Positions 1 to 8,840 of a stretch of 64,000 nt of DNA are shown piece after piece. The notes under the pieces were generated by a model that made no database searches, was not told the origin of the DNA, and was given only the letters and a program-made list of their open reading frames with translations. Each line of letters opens with the position of its first letter. Positions within the stretch are counted from its first letter, which is position 1. The DNA comes from Gammaproteobacteria bacterium. Lineage in GTDB: Bacteria; Pseudomonadota; Gammaproteobacteria; Pseudomonadales; Cellvibrionaceae. Location of the stretch: assembly GCA_021151835.1 (NCBI GenBank), contig JAGKWO010000030.1, forward strand, positions 1 to 64,000, given 5' to 3'. A program made the translations under genes and the position numbers.

Positions 1-9
1 GCCCGTTAA
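1..9 (+). CDS. last codons of an upstream gene, probably a YceI-ended cellulase paralogue (partial)
   Basis: The first nine bases read Ala-Arg-stop and are followed by attgg. The same 13 bases occur at 8811-8823, where they are the end of the GH5/CBM2/YceI gene and the start of its spacer to the next gene. Because the following gene is also a paralogue of the gene that follows there, I infer that the window opens at the 3' end of a second copy of that cellulase. Only three codons are visible, so the product cannot be read directly. Confidence 0.5.
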   Translation, partial: AR

Positions 10-36
10 TTGGATGAAGCCTAGAGAGAACCTATC

Positions 37-2967
37 ATGAAAAAATTATTGAAACTGTCGATGCTCTCCTCCAGCCTGGCGCTGGGCATCATGGCTGCCA
101 GTGGCGTGAACGCCCAGGGAGCTTGTAGTGTGGATTACACCAGCGTGAATAACTGGGGTAATGGGGCACAGATCAAAACCACCATTACCAATACCGGTGC
201 GGCCAAAACCTCATGGGAATTGTGCTGGAGCTATGCCGGCAGCGATGCCATCCAGAACCTGTGGGATGGCACCTTTACCCAAACCGGTAAAAATGTGTGC
301 GTAAAGAACGCCGGTTATAACGGCAATCTGCCAGCAAGCGGTACCGCATCGTTTGGCTTCATTGTGAACAATCCGGGCGCAGCGCCAACCGCATTTACGC
401 TGAACGGTGTCGCGTGCGGTGGCACTGCTTCCAGTAGTAGTGTGGTATCAAGTTCCGTTGCATCCAGCAGTGTTGTTGTATCCAGCAGCAGTTCATCTGT
501 GGTGGTAAGCAGTAGCAGCTCCAGCACTAACGGTGTTGCGGCGCGTTGGTTGCTGGATGCAACCAACTCGACCTTCCACTTCGTCACAGTGAAGAAAAAT
601 ACGGCCGGTACCGAGACCCCGGAAAACATTACCTTCAGCACCTTGCAAGGTACAGTTTCCCCGACCGGCCAGGCGACCCTGACCATCCCGCTGGCGAGCA
701 TTAGCACTCTACCGATTTCGATTTGAACTTCGGTGTGGAATCACTGCGTAGCATCATGTCGTTGACCAGCATCGGCGAGAAAGTACCTGTGTACTTCAAG
801 CTGTTCCTGAGCAACAGCAATCCGACCAATACCCCGGCAATCAGCCTGGCCACCGCACCTGCTACACCACTCAGCCTGAGCGGTACAGCAGTCACCAGCG
901 GTGCCAACCTGAACTGGGCGGATGCCAGTGCAACTGAAACCGGCTTCCTGGTGCGTCGCAAAGGCGCTGATGGCCGTTGGGCAACTGCCAACAACGCAGC
1001 GGCTAACACTGTTTCTTACCTGGATGCGCTGACCGAGTCTGGCACCTATGACTACAAAGTCATCAGCTATACCGACAGCATTCCATCGGCAGCGACTACT
1101 GCGGTCAGTGTTATCTTCACTGGCGGCACTACCAGCTCGCACGTTCTATCGCCACAGACAGGATACCCAGGATCGCTCACTGCGTGACTTTATCGCCCTG
1201 TGGATGCCACAAGGTAACGAAGGTAGCTGTACCGGCCAATGCGCTGCGGACCTGGAAGCTTATATCTGGACTTTCCGCAAACCCAGCGATGGCCAGCCAG
1301 ATGTACCGGTTAGCTATTTCAGCTGTCCGTCCAATGCACCGAGCTATGGCCAAAGAACCCTGCGTTTGTTGACCAAGCTGGAGTACCAACGTTCGGTACG
1401 CGACCTGGTAGCTTACCAACCTGATGTTACTTCAAGCCTGCCCGATGACTTTGTGTCCGGCGCGTTTGTAAATAACAATACCTTGATCGTTGATAAGACC
1501 CGTTACATCAGCTATCTGGCCAACGCCGAGCGTATTGCTGCCGATGTAGCAACCCGCTGGAACGCCGTGCTTGGTTGTACACCATCCACCAGTTGCGCAA
1601 GCACATTGGTTAACACCCTGGGTCCACGTATCTTCCGTCGCCCACTGACCACTGATGAGCAAACGGCTTACCTGAATGTTGCTAACGGCACTACTGGCAC
1701 TCGTACGCCAGCAGAAGGTATGGAAGTTGCGCTGACCGCCATGCTGTCATCACCACAATTCCTGTACCGTTCGGAAGTCGGAACGCTGTCAAGCAATGGT
1801 GTGTACAAACTTGATGGTTACGAAATGGCAACCTACATGGCTTACACCTTCACCGGTTCTACACCAAGCCCGGCGTTGTTGGCGGCTGCAGCTGATGGCA
1901 CGCTCAATACCGTTAACGGTATCCGTTCACAAGCATCCAGTTTACTGTCTTCAGCAAATACCAAGCTGTTGTTAACCGATCTGGTTAACCGCTGGTTGTT
2001 GACCGAGAAAATCGAAACACTCACTAAACCTGCAGTGAGCAATTTCGCTACCCTTGGTGCCGACATGAAGAACGAGCTGGGCAAAAACTTTGCCGCTGCG
2101 ATGCTGGAAACCAACGGTAGCTTTGCCAATATCTACAACCCAAGCTACACCTACATCAACTCTCGCCTGGCAGCGCATTATGGCCTGACCCTGAGTGGCA
2201 CTACAGATACAGACGGTTTCGCCCGCGTAACGACCAATGACCGCGGCGGTATCCTGATGTCCGGCGCATTCATGTCACGCTACGCCAGCACTACCGACTC
2301 CAACATGATCACCCGTGCGGTAGCGATCCGTCGTAAGTTGATGTGTCAGGATATTCCCGAGCCACCCTCCGGTGTAAGCCTTGACCGCGAACAATTGTTT
2401 GCGCAAGACCGCGAGTTCTATGAAAACCCACACACCACCCAACGCATGATTTTTGATCGTCTCACTGGCGGAACCACTTGCTCCAACTGCCATGGCGAGA
2501 TCATCAACCCATTGGGTGGCGGTTTGGAGAACTTCGACACTGCCGGTCGTATCCGCACTACCGACCTGAAAGGTAATGCGATTGTATCCAGCGGTACTTT
2601 CTACTCTCCGTATCCACAATTGCAGTTCCTGAACGATCCGGATCGTGTTCGCTATTCACCGGAGATCCAATTCAACGGTGCTAAAGACCTGGCGCGCACT
2701 ATTGTTGAACACCCGCAAGTCGCGAATCTGGCCCAGACCTGTCTGGCTACCCAATTCGTCAGCTACAGTTCGGGTATCAACTCTATCTTCCTGATCGACT
2801 CCGATAGAGATGTTGGCTACAAGCGAATCAGCAAAGACGAGGAAAATGCTTACCGTTGTGACGTAGCTGATTTGACTAACGTACTGACTACCAAAGGCCC
2901 ACGCGCAATGCTCGAAGAAATTCCAGCATTGGAATCTGTGATGTACCGGAAGGAGTGGGCGCGCTAA
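37..2967 (+). pseudogene. disrupted CBM2-YceI-Fn3-cytochrome c/DUF1592 protein (Cbp2D/Cbp2E-like), left copy
   Basis: This is the paralogue of the intact gene at 8841-12380, broken into three reading-frame segments. Segment A (37-726) has a signal peptide, a CBM2 module (about residues 28-128), a Ser/Val linker and the first strands of a YceI domain, then a stop. Segment B (about 711-1140, another frame) carries the last YceI strands and an Fn3-like module. Segment C (about 1147-2967, back in the frame of A) carries the end of a cytochrome domain and the DUF1587/DUF1595/DUF1592/DUF1588/DUF1585 part with a CSNCH heme site near 2477. Compared with the intact copy, about 85 residues of YceI and about 170 residues covering two CXXCH hemes are missing at the two junctions. 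No other stops occur, so the damage is recent or an assembly fault. A short protein ending at 726 could still be made. Confidence 0.8.
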
Positions 2968-3013
2968 TGCGCCCCACTTTCCCCGGCCTTGTTAACGAAT
3001 TGGAGTAAATAAA

Positions 3014-4219
3014 ATGAGATATAAAGACTGCTTCGATAAAGAACGTAGAGATTTTCTGCGCATCGTAAAGCACGCTGGCATTTCTGCCGGTGTATTGCGC
3101 GCGTCCAGCCTGATTGGCGGGGTAATGCTTGCACGTGTTGCTGAGGCACAAAGTGGCACCCCCACAAAGAGCTGTCTGGTGTTTTCCGGCGGTGGCTGCC
3201 AGCCACAATTGTGGTATCCAAGCAACGGCGTCCTGCCCGCCCAATCTGCTCCGCTGCAAACCCACTACAGCAGAATTGCGATCATGAAAAGCGCCAAATT
3301 AACCGGCGCCGGCCATGGCATCATGTTCCATCGCTTTGATAACGGTAGCTTCTCCAAAGACAGTTTCGATGTGAACATGGGCCGTACCATTGGTGCTAAC
3401 TACCCGGTGAAATACCTGAACGTAGGTACCACCGAAGAGTCGCAACTGAGCCGTGAAGGTTCTGCCAGCAAACCAACCATCACCAGCCCGCAAACGGCGT
3501 TGGATATCCTGTTTGCAGGCGGTGGCGGTGGTGGCGGTAGTGGCACAGCGCCGAGAAAATCGATTGTTGATCTCCACGCACCGGCCATTAACAGTTTGAA
3601 AACCAAATTGGGCCAGCATGAAAAAATTAAACTGGATAGCCATTTAACGGCTATCCAGGAAATAGAAGCATCGATTTCATCCAGTGGCAGTGGTACCGGT
3701 AGCAGTGGTAGCTGTCCAAAGCCGTCAAGCACTGCCGTGACCGGTTTTGACGCGCTGGCCAAATTGCAAACTGACATCGCCGTACTGGCATTGAGCTGTA
3801 ACTTGACTGCATCGGTTTCCGTTGCATTTGGTTCGGATGCGCACAACCACATTTTCGACAAACTGGGTGGCCGCAGCTCTCACCAATCGCACCACTTCAA
3901 CCAGGCGCAATACACTGAAGACATTGCCTACATGCAAGGCTTGACCAAATACCTGCTGGATAAATTAAGCGCGCAGGGTTTGTTGAGCTCAACCATCGTT
4001 ACGCAAGTTTCGGACATGGGCCTTGCTGATGCACACGGCAATGATGATGTGCCTATGCTGGTTGCCGGTGCCGGAATTACCGGTGGCCGTGTATTGGATA
4101 TTGGCGGTAAAACCCAGGCTGATATCTTCCACACCCTTGCATTGAAATTGCGCGCCGACCAAAGCCCGAACAGCACTGCATACAGAAACTGGGGCGGCAC
4201 TGTTATCGCCGGTTTATAA
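3014..4219 (+). CDS. Tat-exported DUF1552 protein, left copy
   Basis: This 401-residue protein belongs to the DUF1552 family, which is usually encoded next to DUF1592/DUF1588-type cytochrome proteins, as here. The biochemical role of the family is not established. The N-terminus has a twin-arginine motif (RRDFLR, residues 12-17), a hydrophobic stretch and an Ala-rich cleavage region ending near residue 46, so export in folded form is likely; folded export often goes with a cofactor, but none is identified. A run of seven glycines (about residue 170) and a Gly/Ser-rich stretch (about 216-236) look like flexible linkers. The C-terminal half has His-rich patches (DAHNHIF, SSHQSHHF, DAHGND) that could bind metal. 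It starts 46 bases after the disrupted gene and is paralogous to the protein at 12389-13720. It is intact although its partner gene is not. Confidence 0.85.
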   Translation: MRYKDCFDKERRDFLRIVKHAGISAGVLRASSLIGGVMLARVAEAQSGTPTKSCLVFSGGGCQPQLWYPSNGVLPAQSAPLQTHYSRIAIMKSAKLTGAGHGIMFHRFDNGSFSKDSFDVNMGRTIGANYPVKYLNVGTTEESQLSREGSASKPTITSPQTALDILFAGGGGGGGSGTAPRKSIVDLHAPAINSLKTKLGQHEKIKLDSHLTAIQEIEASISSSGSGTGSSGSCPKPSSTAVTGFDALAKLQTDIAVLALSCNLTASVSVAFGSDAHNHIFDKLGGRSSHQSHHFNQAQYTEDIAYMQGLTKYLLDKLSAQGLLSSTIVTQVSDMGLADAHGNDDVPMLVAGAGITGGRVLDIGGKTQADIFHTLALKLRADQSPNSTAYRNWGGTVIAGL

Positions 4220-4288
4220 CAACCGGCTGTAAATCACTCATCCTGTTTGCAGAATTCCACAAGAATCCTGCAAATTGCCAGGGTGCTG

Positions 4289-4336
4289 AACCTGGTTGTT
4301 TATTAAGAAATTTTTAATAAACAACCAGGTTTTTTA
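4289..4336 (+). terminator. strong intrinsic terminator after the left cassette
   Basis: An 18-bp perfect inverted repeat (4289-4306 with 4314-4331) with a 7-base loop runs into a T-rich tract. It closes the left cassette and separates it from the b561 gene. Confidence 0.9.
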
Positions 4337-4513
4337 TTTGTGGCGATGCAAAACATTGTGCCATTCAAGTTTCTTTAACACTTGGCTTACCAATCGAGAA
4401 TGTTCAGGTAACATTGCTCGCCCTTGATTCACCGGGTTCGATCTCGCTTCACAGGGCCTGGATTCACAGGCATTTTTCTAACAATAAAAATCGTGTTTTT
4501 TGAGAGGCAAAAA

Positions 4514-5068
4514 ATGATAAGAGATTCTTCCAGCAATTTTGGTTTGGTCAGTATTGTGTTTCACTGGATCAGCGCCATCGCAACACTGGCATTATTTGGT
4601 TTGGGGTTTTACCTGACCAGCTACGGTTATTACTCGCCCAACTTCCTTGAAATTGCGCACTTCCATTATGCATTGGGAATTTTACTGTTCGGGGTGGTAA
4701 CGGCCCGCATTGTCTGGCGTTTAACCAGTAAGACACCAACACCCCTCACACAGAGCCTGGCTAGCAGAATCAGTATCACATTAATTAAATTCTTACTGTA
4801 TGTATTGCTGGTAGTGATCATGGTCAGTGGTTATTTGATTTGTACATCGGAAGGCCAAACCATCAACGTCTTTAATTTATTCGAAGTTAAATCCTATATG
4901 CTGCTGGATACCGAACAACTCAACAAAGCCGGGCAAACCCATAAGTATTTGTCCTGGGTATTGATCGGGCTGGTTGCAATACATGTGCTCGCTGCGCTTT
5001 TCCATCATTTCGTGGTGAAAGACCGGACATTGGTGCGCATGATCAAGCCCGCTGCAAAATCTGAATAG
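4514..5068 (+). CDS. cytochrome b561 family membrane protein
   Basis: This 184-residue integral membrane protein has four predicted helices and the His pattern of prokaryotic cytochrome b561 (FHW near residue 16, HFHY near 45, HKYLSW near 143 and a His-rich HVLAALFHH helix near 158). Family members bind two b hemes and pass electrons from the quinol pool to periplasmic acceptors. The start at 4514 is chosen over upstream in-frame codons because GAGAGG lies 6 bases before it and the protein then begins like the family (SSNFGLVSIVFHW). It stands alone between the two copies of the cellulase/cytochrome unit, each transcript boundary marked by hairpins, so it is a good candidate electron donor to the secreted heme proteins. 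That link is inference from position. No CXXCH is present. Confidence 0.85.
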   Translation: MIRDSSSNFGLVSIVFHWISAIATLALFGLGFYLTSYGYYSPNFLEIAHFHYALGILLFGVVTARIVWRLTSKTPTPLTQSLASRISITLIKFLLYVLLVVIMVSGYLICTSEGQTINVFNLFEVKSYMLLDTEQLNKAGQTHKYLSWVLIGLVAIHVLAALFHHFVVKDRTLVRMIKPAAKSE

Positions 5069-5182
5069 CATTTATACCCGCCACTTCAGTTCGATTTTTT
5101 AACAACAAAAGCGCTTGGCCTGACCGGCTAGCGCTTACCCGGCGGGTGCGCTGTCTGGCGTTTTGCCACAACCGCTATTCAG

Positions 5183-5228
5183 GTTGCCTTCTGGCAACAC
5201 CGAAACCGCGCCTGCGGGCGTTGTTTTT
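5183..5228 (+). terminator. probable terminator after cytochrome b561
   Basis: Two hairpins in a row (GTTGCC/GGCAAC, 5183-5198, and CGCC/GGCG, 5209-5220) are followed by a run of Ts. The stems are short, so confidence is moderate. Confidence 0.5.
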
Positions 5229-5969
5229 TTAGTTATCAGGTATTTATCGGTAATTTTTACTGATGAGCATTTTTTGGCATGGATGATAATTTGCGACTGT
5301 CGAACTGATAATTTTTGTAAACCGTTTGGTAACAATCCGCTGAAGTTCTGCCCTGCCATCGTTTTTAACCCTTATAAATAAAGGGTTTTAACAACATCTA
5401 TTCATGTAAAGCTGCGTTTGCAGCCACATTCCACAAATATTACCCGCAACACATTCCGCCAATTGATTGCTGCTCGCCACCTGTACTAGATTTGCCAGCG
5501 CAACAACAAGTTTGCGCAACCATAATAATAATTGTTCGACTTACTATTTAATCAAGACCTGCAGGGGCATTCGCCGACAAGCCGTGGCGATGCTTTTGCG
5601 ACAGATTAGATTTAGTCTAATAAATCATAATAAAAGCATTAATTTGTCGATATTTTGCTGGTTAATGACAGGTTTTTAGTCATTCAAGGTAATACCGCTT
5701 ATTGGCAATAACCGGCGCAGGAATTTTTTCTGCGCGGCGTTTTTTGCAAATTTTTAATGTTAGCGCAACCAAAAACAATAAAAAATCCGGTCATTCATCC
5801 AGGGAAGGCACGCGGCTCTTACACAAGCTCAACCCCATACCTTCGGCAAGGCATTACCGGCAGTAACGCAGTATTCAGGGCGCCTCTGTGGGATCAAGGG
5901 AAAAGCATTTTTTGCAATCTGTTAACACCCGGCCGAATCGATTCGGCCCAAACCTTTGAGGAAAAAACC
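5229..5969 (+). promoter_or_regulatory. long leader and promoter region of the GH5 gene
   Basis: About 740 bases with no convincing gene precede the cellulase. The region is AT-rich up to about 5750. Visible elements are an inverted repeat ATTAGA-N5-TCTAAT (5605-5621), a hairpin GCGCAG/CTGCGC followed by six Ts (5715-5745) that could act as an attenuator, and an 18-bp perfect palindrome (5931-5948) just before the ribosome binding site. The reading frame of the cellulase stays open upstream to 5757, but that stretch has no family similarity and no good ribosome binding site. Confidence 0.5.
5931..5948. promoter_or_regulatory. 18-bp perfect palindrome upstream of the GH5 start
   Basis: GGCCGAATCGATTCGGCC is its own reverse complement and ends 22 bases before the ATG at 5970. 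It could be an operator for a dimeric regulator or a small mRNA hairpin close to the ribosome binding site. No regulator is encoded next to it. Confidence 0.45.
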
Positions 5970-8819
5970 ATGAGTAGCTTACAAGCTTCTGTGAATAAAC
6001 CTCGCCTGGGGGGAAGGTTGGCAAATCCCCTCGGCGCGGCAGGTTTTTCACTGGCGATAGCCATGCTATCCATCCAAACCCAGGCCGCCTGCCACTATGT
6101 GGTCAATGACCAGTGGAACGGCGGATTTACCGCAACCGTGAAAATCACCAACTCCGGCACCAGCGCAATCAATGGCTGGAATATCAATTGGAGATACAGC
6201 GGTAGCGACAAAGTCACCAGTAGCTGGAACGTGAACCTGACGGGCAGTAATCCCTACACCGCCACCAACATTAGCTGGAATGGCACGTTGCAGCCGAACC
6301 AATCCGTTGAGTTTGGCTTTCAAGGCAGCAAGGGCAGTGCTCCAGCCGAGATCCCGGTCATTAACGGCGCGGCGTGCGGAACAACTACCTCATCCACGCC
6401 AGCCAGTTCGGTAGCGTCTTCGGTTGCTGTATCCAGTTCCCGCTCTTCGTCATCAAACGGTGTAGTACAAGGCGTAGCGCCATTGGTTGTGCAGGGCAAC
6501 AAGGTCACCGCCAACGGCCAGCCAGCCAACCTGGCGGGTATGAGCCTGTTCTGGAGCAACACCGGCTGGGGCGGCGAGAAGTATTACAACGCCCAGACCG
6601 TGGCCTGGTTAAAGTCCGACTGGAAAGCCAACCTGGTGCGGGTTGCGCTGGGTGTGGAAGAGGCAGCGGGTTACCTGACTGACGCCTCCAACAAGACGCG
6701 CGCGATCACCGTGATCGATGCAGCCATCGCCAACAACATGTATGTGATTATCGATTGGCATACCCATCATGCCGAGGATAACAAAGCCGCCGCCATCACC
6801 TTCTTCAAGGAAATGGCCACCCGATACGGCAACTACAACAATGTGATTTACGAGGTGTACAACGAGCCGCTGAATATCTCCTGGAGCGGCGTACTCAAAC
6901 CTTATGCAACGGATGTGATCAAGGAAATCCGCGCGATTGACCCGGATAACCTGATTATTGTCGGCACCCCCAATTGGTCGCAAGACGTGGATGTGGCCGC
7001 GAATGATCCAATTACCGCCTACAGCAATATCGCCTATACCCTGCACTTCTACGCCGGGACCCACAAACAGTCCCTGCGCGATAAAGCGCAAACGGCGTTG
7101 AACCGCGGTATTGCCCTCTTCGTAACCGAATGGGGTTCAGTCAATGCCGATGGCGGCGGCGGTGTTAACGCAGCCGAAACCGAAACCTGGCTGAACTTCC
7201 TCAAAACCAATGGCATCAGCCACGCTAACTGGGCGTTGAACGACAAAGCGGAAGGCGCGTCGGCATTGGTAACCGGCGCCAGCGCCAATGGCGGCTGGAG
7301 CGGTGCGCAACTGACAGCCTCCGGAAGCCTGGTGCGCAATGCGATCATTGCCAACAACAGCAATGTCACCACCAGCTCCGCGCCGTCATCGTCCTCGCGC
7401 AGTTCCAGTTCTGTGCCATCCAGCAGCTCATCCTCGTCCACCACCAATGGTTCAGGCTGCGGCACTGGCACCTTGTTCTGCCTCGACTTTGAAGATGTAG
7501 CGCCCGGCACCCTGCCCGCCGGATTCACTAAAGAAGGTACCGGGATAGACGTAGTGCAAGGCCAGGAAGCGCGCAGCGGTACCCGCTCCGTCAAGTTCAC
7601 CAGCACCAATTACGCGAATTCCGGCTATTTCAAGAAAACCGGCGTTTCCGGCAAGCATTGGGGCCGGTTGTATTACAAGATGAAAACCCCGGTACCCAAT
7701 ATCAACACCTGGCTGCACGGCACCTTCGTAGCAGCGCGCAGTGGCAGCGCTGAATTCCGTTTTGTGGATACCGTGCAGGAAGCCAGTGGCGCCCATCAGT
7801 ATCTCTACAACGTGGAGCCGGGCGATGTGTCACTACAAGGCGCCTACGCTTACAAGTTTGATAATTCCTGGGTATGCACCGAATGGTTCGTCGATAACCA
7901 GACCCAAACCTATCGCTTCTTCCGCAACGGCACCGAACTCGCCCTCACCCGCAATGGCGCCCAAACCAATGCCACCAACCTGCCGGGATTTGCACCGGTT
8001 CCCGCGACTCTGGACTGGTTGGGTTTTGGTTTACGAACCTACCAGCAAAGCAGCGGTGTTGAAGGCTGGCTGGACGATGTTGCCGTAGGCAGCGAACGGA
8101 TCGGTTGTGATACGCTAAACACCTCCAGCAGCGCCGTCAGTTCATCCCCAGTAAGCAGCTCCTCGTCCAGCTCATCCAGCGTAATCGTGGTGCCGTCAAG
8201 CAGCAGTCTCGCATCTTCCAGCATTAGCAGTTCGAGTGTGGCCAGTTCGTCATCCAGCAGCCTGACCTCCAGCGCCAGTTCATCGGCAGTCAGTAACAGC
8301 CCATGGGCCCTGGATGCAGCAGCGTCTTACCTCAACTTCGTTACCACCAAAAATACCCACGTGGTTGAAGTGCATAACTTCACGCGCCTGGGGGGCGATA
8401 TCAGCAGCGCCGGGGTAGCGACCTTGACCATCGATTTAGCCACCGTCAATACCGGTATTGAACTGCGTGACCAGCGCATGCGCGATTTGTTATTCCAGGT
8501 AACGACCTACCCCACAGCGACAGTAACACTGACCTTGCCTGCGGGTTTGATTGCCAACCTGGCGGTCGGCACCACGAGTGAAATCAACATCACCGCTAGC
8601 CTGGATTTACACGGGGCGACCCAACCGGTAGCGACCAGGGTCTCGGTCCAGAAACTGACCAGCACGCGGCTATTGGTGCAAAACATCACGCCGGTATTAA
8701 TCAGTGCGCCGGATTACGGACTCACGGAAGGTGTTGAGGCCTTGCGTGCAGCGGTCGGTATTGCCTCGATCAGCAAGGCCGTACCTGTGGATTTCACCCT
8801 CGTCTATGACGCCCGTTAA
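5970..8819 (+). CDS. secreted multidomain GH5 endoglucanase: CBM2 - GH5 - jelly-roll-like domain - YceI-like
   Basis: This 949-residue secreted protein has a signal peptide ending near residue 38, a cellulose-binding CBM2 module (about 40-138), a GH5 catalytic domain (about 168-463), a domain of unknown function that looks like a concanavalin-type jelly roll (about 495-714) and a YceI-like domain (about 778-949). Ser-rich linkers join them. The GH5 acid/base is E299 in YNEP and the nucleophile is E387 in VTEWGS, as in cellulases that cut beta-1,4-glucan internally. YceI domains are lipocalin-like barrels that bind polyprenyl or quinone-type ligands, an unusual partner for a cellulase. The start at 5970 is chosen because GAGG lies 9 bases upstream and a signal peptide follows directly; a frame open from 5757 has neither. 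The next gene starts 21 bases after the stop, so the three genes 5970-13720 are probably one operon. Confidence 0.9.
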   Translation: MSSLQASVNKPRLGGRLANPLGAAGFSLAIAMLSIQTQAACHYVVNDQWNGGFTATVKITNSGTSAINGWNINWRYSGSDKVTSSWNVNLTGSNPYTATNISWNGTLQPNQSVEFGFQGSKGSAPAEIPVINGAACGTTTSSTPASSVASSVAVSSSRSSSSNGVVQGVAPLVVQGNKVTANGQPANLAGMSLFWSNTGWGGEKYYNAQTVAWLKSDWKANLVRVALGVEEAAGYLTDASNKTRAITVIDAAIANNMYVIIDWHTHHAEDNKAAAITFFKEMATRYGNYNNVIYEVYNEPLNISWSGVLKPYATDVIKEIRAIDPDNLIIVGTPNWSQDVDVAANDPITAYSNIAYTLHFYAGTHKQSLRDKAQTALNRGIALFVTEWGSVNADGGGGVNAAETETWLNFLKTNGISHANWALNDKAEGASALVTGASANGGWSGAQLTASGSLVRNAIIANNSNVTTSSAPSSSSRSSSSVPSSSSSSSTTNGSGCGTGTLFCLDFEDVAPGTLPAGFTKEGTGIDVVQGQEARSGTRSVKFTSTNYANSGYFKKTGVSGKHWGRLYYKMKTPVPNINTWLHGTFVAARSGSAEFRFVDTVQEASGAHQYLYNVEPGDVSLQGAYAYKFDNSWVCTEWFVDNQTQTYRFFRNGTELALTRNGAQTNATNLPGFAPVPATLDWLGFGLRTYQQSSGVEGWLDDVAVGSERIGCDTLNTSSSAVSSSPVSSSSSSSSSVIVVPSSSSLASSSISSSSVASSSSSSLTSSASSSAVSNSPWALDAAASYLNFVTTKNTHVVEVHNFTRLGGDISSAGVATLTIDLATVNTGIELRDQRMRDLLFQVTTYPTATVTLTLPAGLIANLAVGTTSEINITASLDLHGATQPVATRVSVQKLTSTRLLVQNITPVLISAPDYGLTEGVEALRAAVGIASISKAVPVDFTLVYDAR

Positions 8820-8840
8820 TTGGCCAGGAGAGAAACGATT

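Noticed and set aside
723..1187. Separate Fn3-like protein gene
   Set aside because: It is the middle segment of the broken heme protein; it has no ribosome site and begins inside the YceI domain.
5467..5679. 70-codon open frame upstream of the GH5 gene
   Set aside because: No ribosome site, no family-like composition, and it overlaps inverted repeats in an AT-rich leader.
5757..5969. N-terminal extension of the GH5 protein
   Set aside because: The frame is open but has no signal peptide at its start and no good ribosome site; the ATG at 5970 has both.
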